A stretch of DNA of 64,000 nucleotides from positions 8,938,501 through 9,002,500 of the forward strand of contig NZ_CP023690.1 of assembly GCF_008704795.1 (NCBI RefSeq), in the 5' to 3' direction. The position numbers and the translations under genes were made by a program. Positions 1 to 8,583 of the stretch are shown piece by piece. The notes beneath the pieces are model-generated. The model did not search any database. It had not been told where the DNA came from and saw only the letters and a program-made list of their open reading frames with translations. How positions within the stretch are numbered: the stretch's first letter is position 1; every line of letters starts with the position of its first letter. The DNA is from Streptomyces spectabilis. Lineage in GTDB: Bacteria; Actinomycetota; Actinomycetes; Streptomycetales; Streptomycetaceae.

Positions 1-449
1 GGGCGCCCGGAGCCGCGCCGCGCGCCCCGGCCCCGGGCCTGGACCGGCTCCCCGAACTCGTCGAGCAGGCCGGGAGCACCGGTCTGACGGTGACCGTCAC
101 CACGGAGGGCCGCGGCGGCCCGCTGCCGCCCGGCGCGGACCTGGCCGCCTTCCGCATCGTCCAGGAGGCGCTCACCAACGTCGTACGCCACTCCGGCTCG
201 CGGCGGGCGCGCGTCCTGGTGCGGTACGCACCCGGCTCCGTGACCCTGCGCGTCGACGACGACGGGCCCGCCACCGGAGCGGACGCGGGCGGCAGCGGCA
301 ACGGCCTCGCCGGAATGCGGGAGCGCGCCGCCGCGCTCAAGGGCACCATTGAGGCGGGCCCGCGCCCCGACGGCGGCTTCCGCGTGACGGCGGTGCTGCC
401 CACCACCGGTGCCGCGCGGCCCGGCCGGGACCGGCATGACGACCAGTGA
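1..449 (+). CDS. Two-component sensor histidine kinase, C-terminal part (NarL-system type)
   Basis: This is the end of a sensor kinase cut by the left window edge, so its start and sensor are not visible. The readable part is the HATPase_c ATP-binding domain of the HisKA_3/NarX-DesK class. An N-box-like stretch (FRIVQEALTNVVRHS) is followed by a DDDGP G1-type motif and GNGLAGMRERAAALKG as the G2 region, with a final beta strand ending in VTAVLP. In this family the domain uses ATP to phosphorylate a conserved His and then the partner regulator. The stop overlaps the alternative GTG of the next gene, and the LuxR-type regulator lies immediately downstream, so the two form a cognate pair. The signal sensed cannot be inferred. 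Confidence 0.93.
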   Translation, partial: APGAAPRAPAPGLDRLPELVEQAGSTGLTVTVTTEGRGGPLPPGADLAAFRIVQEALTNVVRHSGSRRARVLVRYAPGSVTLRVDDDGPATGADAGGSGNGLAGMRERAAALKGTIEAGPRPDGGFRVTAVLPTTGAARPGRDRHDDQ

Positions 450-472
450 GCACCACTCTCCAGGAGGCCCCC

Positions 473-1138
473 GTGATCCGCGTACTGCTCGCCGACGACC
501 AGTCGTTGGTCCGCGCGGGGTTCAAGGCACTGCTCGACGCCCAGGCGGACATCGAGGTGGCGGGCGAGGCCGCGGACGGGGACGAGGCGGTGCGCAAGGT
601 GCGGGAGCTGCGGCCCGACGTCGTCCTGATGGACATCCGCATGCCGCTGCTCGACGGTTTGGAGGCCACCCGCAGGATCACCGGCGAACCGGACCTCGAC
701 GGCGTACGCGTGGTCATGCTCACCACGTTCGAGCTCGACGAGTACGTCTTCGAGGCGATCCGCTCCGGCGCCTCGGGCTTCCTGGTGAAGGACACCGAGC
801 CCGACGAACTGCTGCGCGCGGTGCGGGCGGTGGTCGCCGGTGACGCGCTGCTCTCGCCCGGGGTGACGCGCCGCCTCATCGGGGAGTTCGCCGCGCGCTC
901 CAAGGAACCGGCTGCCGCCGGGGCGCTCGCCGGCCTCACCGAGCGGGAGCGGGAGGTGATGGCCCTCGTCGGCATCGGCCTGTCGAACGAGGAGATCGCG
1001 CGCCGCCTGGTCGTCAGCCCGCTCACCGCCAAGACGCATGTGAGCCGCACGATGGTGAAACTGGGCGCCCGTGACCGCGCCCAACTGGTCGTCCTGGCCT
1101 ATGAGTCGGGCCTGGTCCGCCCCGGCTGGCTGGGCTGA
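473..1138 (+). CDS. LuxR/NarL-family response regulator
   Basis: DNA-binding response regulator of about 221 residues and the partner of the preceding kinase. The N-terminal receiver domain shows the acidic pair (LLADDQ), the phospho-acceptor Asp54 in VLMDIRMP and the conserved Lys in LVKD. The C-terminal LuxR helix-turn-helix begins LTEREREVMALV and ends around residue 210. I place the start at GTG 473 because CAGGAGG lies at 461-467 with 5-bp spacing. A GTG at 446 overlapping the kinase stop would add nine residues and has no such site. The 3' end overlaps the convergent DUF6332 gene by 40 bp. Targets are unknown. Confidence 0.93.
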   Translation: MIRVLLADDQSLVRAGFKALLDAQADIEVAGEAADGDEAVRKVRELRPDVVLMDIRMPLLDGLEATRRITGEPDLDGVRVVMLTTFELDEYVFEAIRSGASGFLVKDTEPDELLRAVRAVVAGDALLSPGVTRRLIGEFAARSKEPAAAGALAGLTEREREVMALVGIGLSNEEIARRLVVSPLTAKTHVSRTMVKLGARDRAQLVVLAYESGLVRPGWLG

Positions 1139-1437
1139 GCGGGCAGCCCCGGAAGGGCCGCGCGGCGCGCCCGCCACCGCCGGGTGAAGCGCCACAGGAC
1201 GGTGACGAGACGTGCGACGAAGACGGTGGCGGCGAGCGCGCCGCCCACGGCCGTGAGCGTCGTCGCGACGCCGCCCGAGAGGTCGAAGACGAGGATGGGC
1301 CCGCCCGCCACGGCCATGAAGACGAGGGCGGCGGCCGCCACCGCGCTCACGAGCGCGTACCCGATCTCGACCGTGATCGCGTCCCGCTCGGCCTGGCTCC
1401 GTCGGCCTTGTCCGACCGTGCCCCCCATGTCATCCAT
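1099..1437 (-). CDS. DUF6332 family small membrane protein
   Basis: A 112-residue protein starting at an ATG whose N-terminus reads MDDMGGT. After a short polar region comes the SQAERDAITVEIGYALVSA stretch, which I recognise from the Streptomyces DUF6332 family. Two hydrophobic segments follow (about residues 27-47 and 58-80), then an Arg-rich, probably cytoplasmic tail. No function is known for the family. It converges with the response regulator and their 3' ends overlap by 40 bp. There is no strong ribosome-binding site, and the second ATG three codons in is an equally possible start. The family assignment is from memory. Confidence 0.75.
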   Translation of the reverse strand: MDDMGGTVGQGRRSQAERDAITVEIGYALVSAVAAAALVFMAVAGGPILVFDLSGGVATTLTAVGGALAATVFVARLVTVLWRFTRRWRARRAALPGLPAQPSQPGRTRPDS

Positions 1438-1523
1438 AGGGGGAGTGTCACAGGCCGGGGGCCCGGCGGGCAAGAAACGGCCCGCCGGGCCCAGAGGTCG
1501 GCTGTGCTCTGCTCCTCGCGCGG

Positions 1524-3032
1524 TCAGTCGCCCACGGTGACCCGCTCGCGCGGGGAGTCCGTCCGCGGCTGCGACGAGGCGACCGTGATGCTCCGCTGTC
1601 GGCGCCGGGCGCGCAGGCCGGTGAGGTTGATGAGCAGACCGGCGACGGCGAAGGCCGTCACCAGGACCAGACCGGGGCGGTAGCTGTCCAGGACGGCTGC
1701 GGGCGAGGCGCCGGTCTCGGGCGAGCCCTCGCCGGAGGCCGTGATGACCGCGGTGGTGATGGCGAGGATGACCGCGCCGCCCACCTGGATCGAGGTGTTG
1801 AGCAGGCCGGAGACCATGCCCTGCTCGTGGTCGGCCACGCCGTTGGTGGCCTGGATGTTGAGCGAGGGGAAGACCAGGGCGCAGGCGATGCCGAGCAGCA
1901 CCATCGACGGCAGGATGACCGCGACGTACGTCGGCGTCAGGTCGATGCGCAGGAACAGCGCGTACGACGCCACGAGCAGCGCGAAGCCGGTCACGATGAC
2001 CCGGGTGGTGCCGAACCGGTCGATGACACCGGCGATCTTCGTGGCGGAGAGGGCCACGATCACGCCCGCGGGCAGGAAGGCGAGCGCCGTCTCCAGGGCC
2101 GACCAGCCGAGCAGCGACTGGAGGTACTGGGTGGCGATGAACTGGAACGAGACGTAGCCGCCGAAGAACGTCACCGCGCCGAGCTGGGCGCGGACCTGCG
2201 CTCCCGAGCGCAGCACGCCGAGGCGGATCAGCGGGTTCGGGGTGCGCAGCTCGATGGCGACGAAGGCGGTGAGGAGCACCGCCACGGCCAGGAACGAGAG
2301 CAGGGTGCGGGCGGTGGCCCAGCCGACCTCGGGGGCCTGTACGACCGTGAAGACGAGCAGCAGCATCGACGCCGTGCCGGTGACGGCGCCCGGCACGTCG
2401 TAGCCGCCGCGCTTCTCCTCGCGCGGGGAGCGGGGGATGAGCTTGAGCCCGGCGACGAGCGCGATGACGGCGATCGGCGCGGGCAGCAGCATGGTCAGGC
2501 GCCAGCTGACCTCCGTGAGCACGCCGGACAGGACGAGGCCGAGCGAGAAGCCGGTGGCGGCACAGGTGGTGTAGATGGACAGGGCGCGGTTGCGGACCGG
2601 GCCCTCGGCGAACGTCGTGGTGATGATCGACAGGCCCGCGGGCGCGGTGAACGCGGCGCTCAGGCCCTTCACGAAGCGGCTGGCGATGAGCAGCGGCCCG
2701 GAGTCGACGAGGCCGCCGAACAGCGAGGTGACGGCGAAGACGCCGAGCGCGATGAGGAAGACCTCGCGGCGTCCGAGCAGGTCGGCGGCGCGGCCGCCGA
2801 GCAGCAGCAGTCCGCCGTAGCCGAGGATGTAGCCGCTGACGACCCACTGCAGGGACGAGGTGGACAGGTCGAGGTCGGAGCCGATGGAGGGCAGGGCGAC
2901 GCCGACCATCGAGACGTCGAGGGCGTCCAGGAACATCGCGGCGCACAGGACGAGCAGCGTGCCCCACAGGCGTGGGGTCCAGCGCTCCGCCGACGCGGAG
3001 GCGAGGGGGGCAGGGGAGACCGGTGAAGTCAT
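1524..3032 (-). CDS. MFS drug-efflux transporter, DHA2-like (14 TM type)
   Basis: About 502 residues with roughly 14 hydrophobic helices, typical of the DHA2 (QacA/EmrB-like) proton-antiport efflux family. The N-terminal D-A-L-D-V-S motif in TM1 (LDALDVSMVGVALPSI) and the loop after TM2 (GGRAADLLGRREVF, motif A) are clear. The protein would sit in the cytoplasmic membrane and export hydrophobic compounds; the substrate cannot be told. It is divergent from a MarR regulator across an 86-bp gap holding two inverted repeats, the standard arrangement for MarR-controlled efflux. I chose the ATG at 3032. A GTG three codons upstream is possible. Confidence 0.9.
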   Translation of the reverse strand: MTSPVSPAPLASASAERWTPRLWGTLLVLCAAMFLDALDVSMVGVALPSIGSDLDLSTSSLQWVVSGYILGYGGLLLLGGRAADLLGRREVFLIALGVFAVTSLFGGLVDSGPLLIASRFVKGLSAAFTAPAGLSIITTTFAEGPVRNRALSIYTTCAATGFSLGLVLSGVLTEVSWRLTMLLPAPIAVIALVAGLKLIPRSPREEKRGGYDVPGAVTGTASMLLLVFTVVQAPEVGWATARTLLSFLAVAVLLTAFVAIELRTPNPLIRLGVLRSGAQVRAQLGAVTFFGGYVSFQFIATQYLQSLLGWSALETALAFLPAGVIVALSATKIAGVIDRFGTTRVIVTGFALLVASYALFLRIDLTPTYVAVILPSMVLLGIACALVFPSLNIQATNGVADHEQGMVSGLLNTSIQVGGAVILAITTAVITASGEGSPETGASPAAVLDSYRPGLVLVTAFAVAGLLINLTGLRARRRQRSITVASSQPRTDSPRERVTVGD

Positions 3033-3046
3033 GCGGAGCACAGTAC

Positions 3047-3087
3047 ATGCATATGCATTGACTGCAAGTGCATTTAATTCCGATGCA
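3047..3087. promoter_or_regulatory. Candidate MarR operator region, two inverted repeats
   Basis: Two palindromic elements occupy the short divergent gap. One is the perfect 12-bp palindrome ATGCATATGCAT at 3047-3058. The other is TGCAT-N9-ATGCA at 3069-3087. Both lie where promoters for the exporter and the MarR gene must be, so binding of the MarR dimer could shut both. The shared TGCAT half-site supports one protein recognising both. The assignment is inferred from symmetry and position only. Confidence 0.55.
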
Positions 3088-3118
3088 ATAATCGCCCGAA
3101 TTCTGCTACGGTGCCGCC

Positions 3119-3538
3119 ATGGCGGCGACGAAGGCCGAGCCCACGGCGGAGGCCGAGCAGGGGCTCGTGAACCAGTGGCGGGAGATCCTCGCGGTGCACG
3201 CGCGCACCCTGTGCGAGCTGGACCGGGAGCTGCATCCGCACGGCCTGGGCGCGAGCGACTTCGAGGTGCTCGACGTGCTCGCCACGGGCCGTTCCGAGGA
3301 CGGCGACGGCGGCTTCCGGGTCCAGGACATCGCCTGCCAGGTGCACTTGAGCCAGAGCGCCCTGTCCCGTCTCATCGGCCGCCTGGAGAAGGACGGCCTG
3401 GTCGAGCGCGGCATGTGCAGCGAGGACCGCCGCGGGGTGCGGGTCTGCGTGACCGCCAAGGGGCGTCAACTGCACGCCGAGGTACGGCCGGTGCAGCGCG
3501 CCGTGCTCATCCGCATGCTGGCGGACCCGGACGCCTGA
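3119..3538 (+). CDS. MarR-family transcriptional regulator
   Basis: A 139-residue winged-helix regulator. The recognition region reads VQDIACQVHLSQSALSRLIGRLEKDGLVERG, followed by the wing with the conserved D-R-R (SEDRRGVRVCVTAKGRQL). The N-terminal and C-terminal helices would form the dimer interface. Proteins of this family usually repress a neighbouring efflux gene and release DNA when they bind a phenolic or lipophilic ligand. The divergent DHA2 exporter is the obvious target. ATG 3119 follows a short GC-rich leader without a strong Shine-Dalgarno. Confidence 0.92.
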   Translation: MAATKAEPTAEAEQGLVNQWREILAVHARTLCELDRELHPHGLGASDFEVLDVLATGRSEDGDGGFRVQDIACQVHLSQSALSRLIGRLEKDGLVERGMCSEDRRGVRVCVTAKGRQLHAEVRPVQRAVLIRMLADPDA

Positions 3539-3590
3539 CGGCGGGCCGGGGCGCGCCCGGCCGAGGCCGGGCGTCCGCGGAGCGCGATCG

Positions 3591-4322
3591 TCAGCCGACC
3601 CCCGACGTCTCGCGCCACAGCGTCGCGAGCGCGGTGTCGCCCGTGATCTGCGGGAACGGCAGGCGGTTCCACAGGGCCAGATACAGATACGCCGCCTGAC
3701 CCGCCACTTCGCAGTCGGCGGGCAGCGTGTCGCCGTGCTCGGTGACGGGCGCCTCCGTGGACAGATGGACCGTCCACGCCTCCTTCGCGTCGGTGGCGCG
3801 GATCCGCAGGACGCGCGGCTCCGGCGTCCGCACGCGGCTCTTGGACCGGGCGTGGAAGCCGCGCAGCAGCTCGTCGATGCCGTCCACCGCGAAGTCCGTG
3901 CCGACGGCCGTCGGCGTACCGCCGCGCGCGGACTCGGCGTCCACGCGGTGCACGGCCGTCTCGTTCGCCTGCCGCCGCGCCCAGAAGGCGAGCGGGGACG
4001 GGGCGGGCAGGAACGTCCAGCACCGCAGGTCGGACGGGGCGGCGGTGAGCGTGGCGACGAGCTGGGCGTGGCCTTCGCGGAACCACGCCACGAGGTCGGC
4101 GCCGTTCAGGTCCGGCGCGTCCTCCCAGGAGCGGAACGAAGGGTGCGCGTCGGCGACGAAGGCGGCAGCCCAGCGGTGCACCGCGCCCGTGTGCCGCAGC
4201 AGGTCGCGCACCTGCCAGCCGGGGCAGGTCGGCACGGCGGCACCGGTGCCCGCCTGCTCGGCGGCGCGGGCGAGCAGCCGGCCCTCCCGGTCGAGTATCT
4301 CGATGTGCTCGGCAATCTCCAT
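3591..4322 (-). CDS. Maleylpyruvate isomerase-type mycothiol-dependent family protein
   Basis: About 243 residues starting at the ATG encoding MEIAEHIEIL. The N-terminal half is a DinB/MDMPI-like four-helix bundle. PTCPGWQVRDLLRHTGAVHRW carries the first metal-ligand His of this family, and another His occurs near ANETAVHRVDAE. The C-terminal half resembles the MDMPI C-terminal (SCP2-like) domain, ending in YLALWNRLP. Family members are metal-dependent enzymes that use mycothiol, the actinobacterial thiol; the reaction here is not known. The frame stays open upstream to 4538 but is low-complexity, so the shorter form is preferred. Confidence 0.85.
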   Translation of the reverse strand: MEIAEHIEILDREGRLLARAAEQAGTGAAVPTCPGWQVRDLLRHTGAVHRWAAAFVADAHPSFRSWEDAPDLNGADLVAWFREGHAQLVATLTAAPSDLRCWTFLPAPSPLAFWARRQANETAVHRVDAESARGGTPTAVGTDFAVDGIDELLRGFHARSKSRVRTPEPRVLRIRATDAKEAWTVHLSTEAPVTEHGDTLPADCEVAGQAAYLYLALWNRLPFPQITGDTALATLWRETSGVG

Positions 4323-4565
4323 GCGGGGATTGTGCAGGACGAAGCCGCCGCGGTGTGGGGGAAGGAGCGACCGCGTGCGGGCGACCGCGACCGGTTGCGG
4401 CGGACGGGGCGGCGCCTGCGACCGGGCTCGGTATGCGTGCGGCGGGTGGGGCGGTGTGCGGGGCCCGGCGCGGCCACAGCGTGTGGGCCCGCCCGCGGCA
4501 GGTGACGGGCGGGTGCGGCGCGGCGGCCGCACCCGCACGGAGACGGGCCGTGCGGCCCGCGCGTC

Positions 4566-5780
4566 TCAGGCGGCGCCGCGCGCCGCGGGTATGCGCCCCG
4601 TCGACCAGGCGATGCACGCGGCGAGCGCCGCCAGCACGGCCACGCTGGTCATGGCCACCGGCAGGGAGAACCAGTCCGCCATGAACCCGATCGCGGGCGG
4701 CCCCAACAGCATGCCGCCGTAGCCGAGCGTGGACGCGGCGGCCACTCCGCTCGGCCCGGCGAGCGCGCCGGCGCGCTCGATCGCGACGGGGAAGATGTTC
4801 GCCAGGCCGAGGCCCGTGATCGCGAACCCCGCGAGGGCCGCCCCCGTGGAGGGCGCGAGCGCGCCCAGGAGCATCCCGGCCGCGGCGAGCAGACCGCCGC
4901 CGACGACGGTGCGCGTACCTCCGAGGCGTTCGAGCAGCGTCGTACCGGACAGGCGGCCGATCGTCATGGCGAACGCGAAGCACGAGTAGCCCGCCGCGGC
5001 CACGCCGGGGTGTGCGTCGAGGTCCTGCTCCAGGTGCAGGGCGCCCCAGTCGGCCAGCGCCCCCTCGCCGTAGGCCGTGCACAGCGCGACGAGCCCGAAG
5101 ACCAGGACGAGCCCGCGGGTGCCGCGCCCGGTCCCGCGCGGCGTGGCCGCGCGCGGGTCGGGGGCGGCCTGGGCCTTCGGCGCCTCGTACCGCAGCAGCG
5201 TCGGTGCCGTCACCGCCGTGACGAGCAGGCCGATCAGGGCAAGGCCGAGCAGGTGCCGGGTGGGGGAGAGGTGCCCGGCGACCAGGCCGCCGAGGCCCGC
5301 GCCGATCATGCCGCCCAGGCTGAACGCCGCGTGGAAGCTGGGCATGACCGGCCGCCGCAGGGCCTGTACGAGGTCGACGGCCGCGCTGTTCATGGCCACG
5401 TTGATGCCGCCGTACGCCGCGCCGAAGAGCAGCAGGACGAGACCGAGGGCGAGGGCGGAGTGGGTCAGCGGCGGCAGCGCGACGCTCAGCGGCATCAGGA
5501 CGCCGCACACCACGGTCACCGGATGGCTGCCGAAGCGCGTACACAGCCGCCCCGTGAGCGTCATCGTCACCACGGCCCCCGCGGACACCCCGAGCAGCGC
5601 GAGTCCGAGCGCGCTCGCCGAGGCCCCGGTCTGCTCCTTGATCGCGGGGATGCGCACGACCCAGCCGGCGAAGACGAAGCCGTCGAGGGCGAAGAAGACG
5701 GTGAGCGCGGCACGGAGCCGACTGAAGTCGCGGGAAGTGGCCTCGGACGCCTCTGACGTGGTTTTGTTTAGTAGCGGCAC
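4566..5780 (-). CDS. MFS transporter (YbjJ/fucose-permease-like)
   Basis: A 12-helix major facilitator of about 404 residues. The first helix reads LRAALTVFFALDGFVFAGWVVRIPAIKEQ, a form I associate with the YbjJ/FucP-like sugar or metabolite group rather than with drug pumps. TM segments continue to the C-terminal SLPVAMTSVAVLAALAACIAW. The start is uncertain: a GTG at 5780 gives a short polar leader before TM1, but I see no ribosome-binding site. The gene is divergent from a ROK-family regulator, which suggests control by a sugar or sugar phosphate. The substrate is unknown. Confidence 0.83.
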   Translation of the reverse strand: MPLLNKTTSEASEATSRDFSRLRAALTVFFALDGFVFAGWVVRIPAIKEQTGASASALGLALLGVSAGAVVTMTLTGRLCTRFGSHPVTVVCGVLMPLSVALPPLTHSALALGLVLLLFGAAYGGINVAMNSAAVDLVQALRRPVMPSFHAAFSLGGMIGAGLGGLVAGHLSPTRHLLGLALIGLLVTAVTAPTLLRYEAPKAQAAPDPRAATPRGTGRGTRGLVLVFGLVALCTAYGEGALADWGALHLEQDLDAHPGVAAAGYSCFAFAMTIGRLSGTTLLERLGGTRTVVGGGLLAAAGMLLGALAPSTGAALAGFAITGLGLANIFPVAIERAGALAGPSGVAAASTLGYGGMLLGPPAIGFMADWFSLPVAMTSVAVLAALAACIAWSTGRIPAARGAA

Positions 5781-6019
5781 AAAGTCAGCGTAGAGGTGCA
5801 CCCCGGTCGCGGACAAGGCGAATGTTCGGGGCGGGGGGCGGCGCGGCGCCGTGCCCGCGCGGCGTGGTCCGAGGTGCGGCCGTGGCGCGGAGCCGCAGCA
5901 CCGCACTTCGGAAATAGGCGTACGAAACCGTGGATCACGGGCAGGCGAAGGGCGCGGGAAGGCCGGATGACGACGAAGGAACGCCGAGGCGGCGTACGGA
6001 TCATGGGAGACTCGCCCTC

Positions 6020-7240
6020 ATGAACGGGAAGGCTGCCACCGGGGGCGAGGCGCGCACGCGCCTGGAGCGCGGGCGCACCGCGCTCGGGCCCGCACTCGAA
6101 CTCGTCCACACCGGGCGTGCCCCCACCCGAGCCGTCCTCACCGCCGAGTTGGGTGTCACGCGCGCCACGGCGGGCGCCGTCGCGGCCGAGTTGGAGGCCC
6201 TTGGCCTGATCAGCGTCGACGCCAAGCCGAGCGCGGCCGCGGGTTCGCAGGGCCGCCCCTCGCACCGCCTCTCCGTCGCGGGGACCGGCCCGGTGGCACT
6301 GGCCGCGCAGGTGCACGCCGACGGCTTCCGCGCGGCGCTCGTCGGCCTCGGCGGCGAGATCGTCGCCACCGCGCCGGGCTGCGAGACGATCGACGCGGAC
6401 CCGGCGCAGGTGCTCGGCACGGTCGTCGACGAGGGCGCCCGGCTCCTTCGCGAGACCGGGCGGCGGTGCGTGGGCGCGGGGCTCGCGGTGCCCTCGGCGG
6501 TCGCGGAGCCGGAGGGGACCGCCCTCAATCCGCTGCACCTGGCCTGGCCCGCGGGCGCGCCGGTGCGGGAGATCTTCGCGGACTGCGTACGGGCGGCGGG
6601 CGTCACGGGCCCCGCGTTCACGGGCAACGACGTGAACCTCGCGGCGCTCGCCGAGCACCGGCACGGCGCCGGGCGGGGTGCCCGCGATCTGCTGTGCGTG
6701 GCGACCGGACACCGGGGCGTCGGCGGCGCGCTGGTCCTCGACGGCCGTCTGCACACCGGGAGTTCGGGCCTGGCGCTCGAAGTCGGGCACCTCACGGTGC
6801 ACCCGGAGGGGCGCCCCTGCCACTGCGGCAGCCGGGGCTGTCTGGACGTGGAGACCGACCCGCTCGCCTTCCTGACGGAGGTCGGGGTCAGGCCGGGACC
6901 CGAAGGCCTGCTCAACCAGGCGCGCACGCTGTTGGCCGAGCGCTACGCGGAGCCGGCGGTGCGGGTGGCCGCCGAAGCCCTGATCGACCGTCTGGGCCTC
7001 GGCCTCGCGGGCCTGGTGAACATCCTCAACCCCGACCGCATCATCCTCGGCGGTCTGCACCGCGCGCTGCTCGACGCCGATCCGGAGCGGCTGCGCGCGG
7101 TCGTCGCCGACCGGAGCCTGTGGGGCCGCAGCGGCGGCGTCCCGATCCTCGCCTGCACGCTCGACCACAACAGCCTGGTGGGGGCCGCCGAGCTGGCCTG
7201 GCAGCCGGTGCTCGACGACCCCCTGGGGGCGCTGGGTTAG
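6020..7240 (+). CDS. ROK-family transcriptional regulator
   Basis: About 406 residues. An N-terminal winged helix-turn-helix (PTRAVLTAELGVTRATAGAVAAELEALGLI) is followed by a ROK domain containing GHLTVHPEGRPCHCGSRGCLDVE, the CxCGxxGC zinc signature of the NagC/XylR/Mlc group. The glucokinase-type phosphate-binding motif is poorly kept near LAAQVHADGFRAALVGLGG, so it is probably a regulator and not a kinase. The start is ATG 6020 with GGGAGA about 10 bp upstream; the frame is open further upstream but low-complexity. It is divergent from the MFS gene, its likely target. Confidence 0.9.
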   Translation: MNGKAATGGEARTRLERGRTALGPALELVHTGRAPTRAVLTAELGVTRATAGAVAAELEALGLISVDAKPSAAAGSQGRPSHRLSVAGTGPVALAAQVHADGFRAALVGLGGEIVATAPGCETIDADPAQVLGTVVDEGARLLRETGRRCVGAGLAVPSAVAEPEGTALNPLHLAWPAGAPVREIFADCVRAAGVTGPAFTGNDVNLAALAEHRHGAGRGARDLLCVATGHRGVGGALVLDGRLHTGSSGLALEVGHLTVHPEGRPCHCGSRGCLDVETDPLAFLTEVGVRPGPEGLLNQARTLLAERYAEPAVRVAAEALIDRLGLGLAGLVNILNPDRIILGGLHRALLDADPERLRAVVADRSLWGRSGGVPILACTLDHNSLVGAAELAWQPVLDDPLGALG

Positions 7241-7252
7241 GGCCTGTCCGCC

Positions 7253-8467
7253 TCAGCCGACCCGTGCGGGCTCCCGTACGGGGGCCGCGGCCCCGGTGTC
7301 GGTCGGGGTGCCGGCGGCGGCCGGGGCGGCGGTCCCGCGCCGCAGCAGGTCCGGGAGCAGCGAGAGCAGTCCGAGCACCGCGAGTCCGGCGCCGATCCAC
7401 AGCGGGGCGCGCAGCCCGTAGGCGTCGATGGCGGGGCCGCCGACGGACGTCGCGATGATGATGCCGCCCGTGATGAACGACGAGTGGACGCTGTTGACCA
7501 GGGGGCCGGTGTTGCCCGCGCGCTGGACGCGGGTGATCATCGCCGGGTTCATGGTGACGCCCACCAGGCCGATGCCCAGCATCATCGCCACGGCGGCGAC
7601 CGGCAAGTCGGCGACGAGCGCGAAGCCGGTGAGGAAGCCGAAGTTCAGCAGCAGGCCCGTGACCAGGACGGGCAGGGTGTACCGGTCGGCGAGGCGGCCC
7701 ACGACGGTGTTGCCGATGAGGGTGGCGGCGCCGTAGGCGATGAGCAGCAGCGGCACGGTGCCGGTGGCGAAGCCGGTGACCTCGGTGAGGATCGGGTTGA
7801 GGTAGCTGAAGGCGGCGAACGTGGCGCCGATCACGAAGGTGCTGGTGACCAGGACGAGCCAGAGCCGCGGGCTCTTGAAGGCGCCCAACTCGTCGCGCAG
7901 GGCGCCGCCGCCCTCGGTGCGCTCGACGCGCGGCACCCCGGCGAACGTGGCCACCGCGGCGAGCGTGGTGAGCGCGGTGATGGCCCAGAACGCGGCGCGC
8001 CAGCCCAGGTGTTCCCCGACGACGGTGGCAAGCGGCAGGCCGAGGAGCGTGCCCAGCATCAGGCCGTTGAGCGCGACGGCCACGGCGCGGCCGCGTATCT
8101 CCGGGCGGGTGAGCTGGGTGGCCAGGGAGATGCCGACCCCGAAGAAGGCCTGCGAGGCGATGCCGGTGATCACGCGCGCCACCAGCATGGTCGCGTAGTC
8201 GGGGGCGAGGGCGGACAGGACGTTGCCGGTGAGGAAGACGGCGAAGATGACCATCAGGGCCCGCTTCTGCTCCAGCTTGAGCAGGGCGGCCGTCAGGAAC
8301 GGCCCGCCGAAGGCCATGGCGATGGCGAAGGCCGTGATCAGATAGCCGATCTCGGGGATCGTGGCGCCGAGTCCGTCGGCCATCTGCGGCATGAGTCCGG
8401 CGACGACGAACTCGCTGGTCACCATGGCGAAGATGCCTAGGGCCAGGACGTATACGGCGCGGGGCAT
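7253..8467 (-). CDS. MFS transporter, DHA1 family (AraJ/Cmx-like)
   Basis: 404 residues with 12 predicted helices. The start MPRAVYVLALGIFAMVTSEFVVAGLMPQMADGL is typical of the DHA1 exporters that include AraJ, CmlA/Cmx and PbuE. The T-S-E-F motif in TM1 and the RGRAVA loop after TM4 fit. Likely role: proton-driven export of small molecules across the cytoplasmic membrane, substrate unknown. ATG 8467 is preceded by GAGGAG at good spacing. A TetR gene lies directly upstream on the same strand, with an imperfect 19-bp palindrome between them, so TetR repression is probable. Confidence 0.9.
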   Translation of the reverse strand: MPRAVYVLALGIFAMVTSEFVVAGLMPQMADGLGATIPEIGYLITAFAIAMAFGGPFLTAALLKLEQKRALMVIFAVFLTGNVLSALAPDYATMLVARVITGIASQAFFGVGISLATQLTRPEIRGRAVAVALNGLMLGTLLGLPLATVVGEHLGWRAAFWAITALTTLAAVATFAGVPRVERTEGGGALRDELGAFKSPRLWLVLVTSTFVIGATFAAFSYLNPILTEVTGFATGTVPLLLIAYGAATLIGNTVVGRLADRYTLPVLVTGLLLNFGFLTGFALVADLPVAAVAMMLGIGLVGVTMNPAMITRVQRAGNTGPLVNSVHSSFITGGIIIATSVGGPAIDAYGLRAPLWIGAGLAVLGLLSLLPDLLRRGTAAPAAAGTPTDTGAAAPVREPARVG

Positions 8468-8495
8468 GGGTGCTCCTCGGTATGAGCGGGTCCAA

Positions 8496-8514
8496 GTATT
8501 GGACAGGTCAGTAC
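8496..8514. promoter_or_regulatory. Candidate TetR operator upstream of the MFS gene
   Basis: An imperfect 19-bp palindrome with outer arms GTAnTG and CAnTAC lies about 30 bp upstream of the MFS start, in the only A/T-richer stretch of the gap. Its size and half-site spacing suit a TetR dimer. The adjacent TetR gene is the natural candidate binder. Inferred from symmetry only. Confidence 0.45.
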
Positions 8515-8583
8515 AAAATCAGGGCAGGGGATGGCACGTCGAAGCCCGGTGGGGAGTTCAACGTGCCCGTGCGGCGGGGAGGT

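Noticed and set aside
1827..3026. Long plus-strand open frame opposite the DHA2 transporter
   Set aside because: Its protein is Gly/Arg/Asp/Gln-rich low complexity with no known fold, as expected from the antisense of high-GC coding DNA; the minus-strand transporter is unmistakable.
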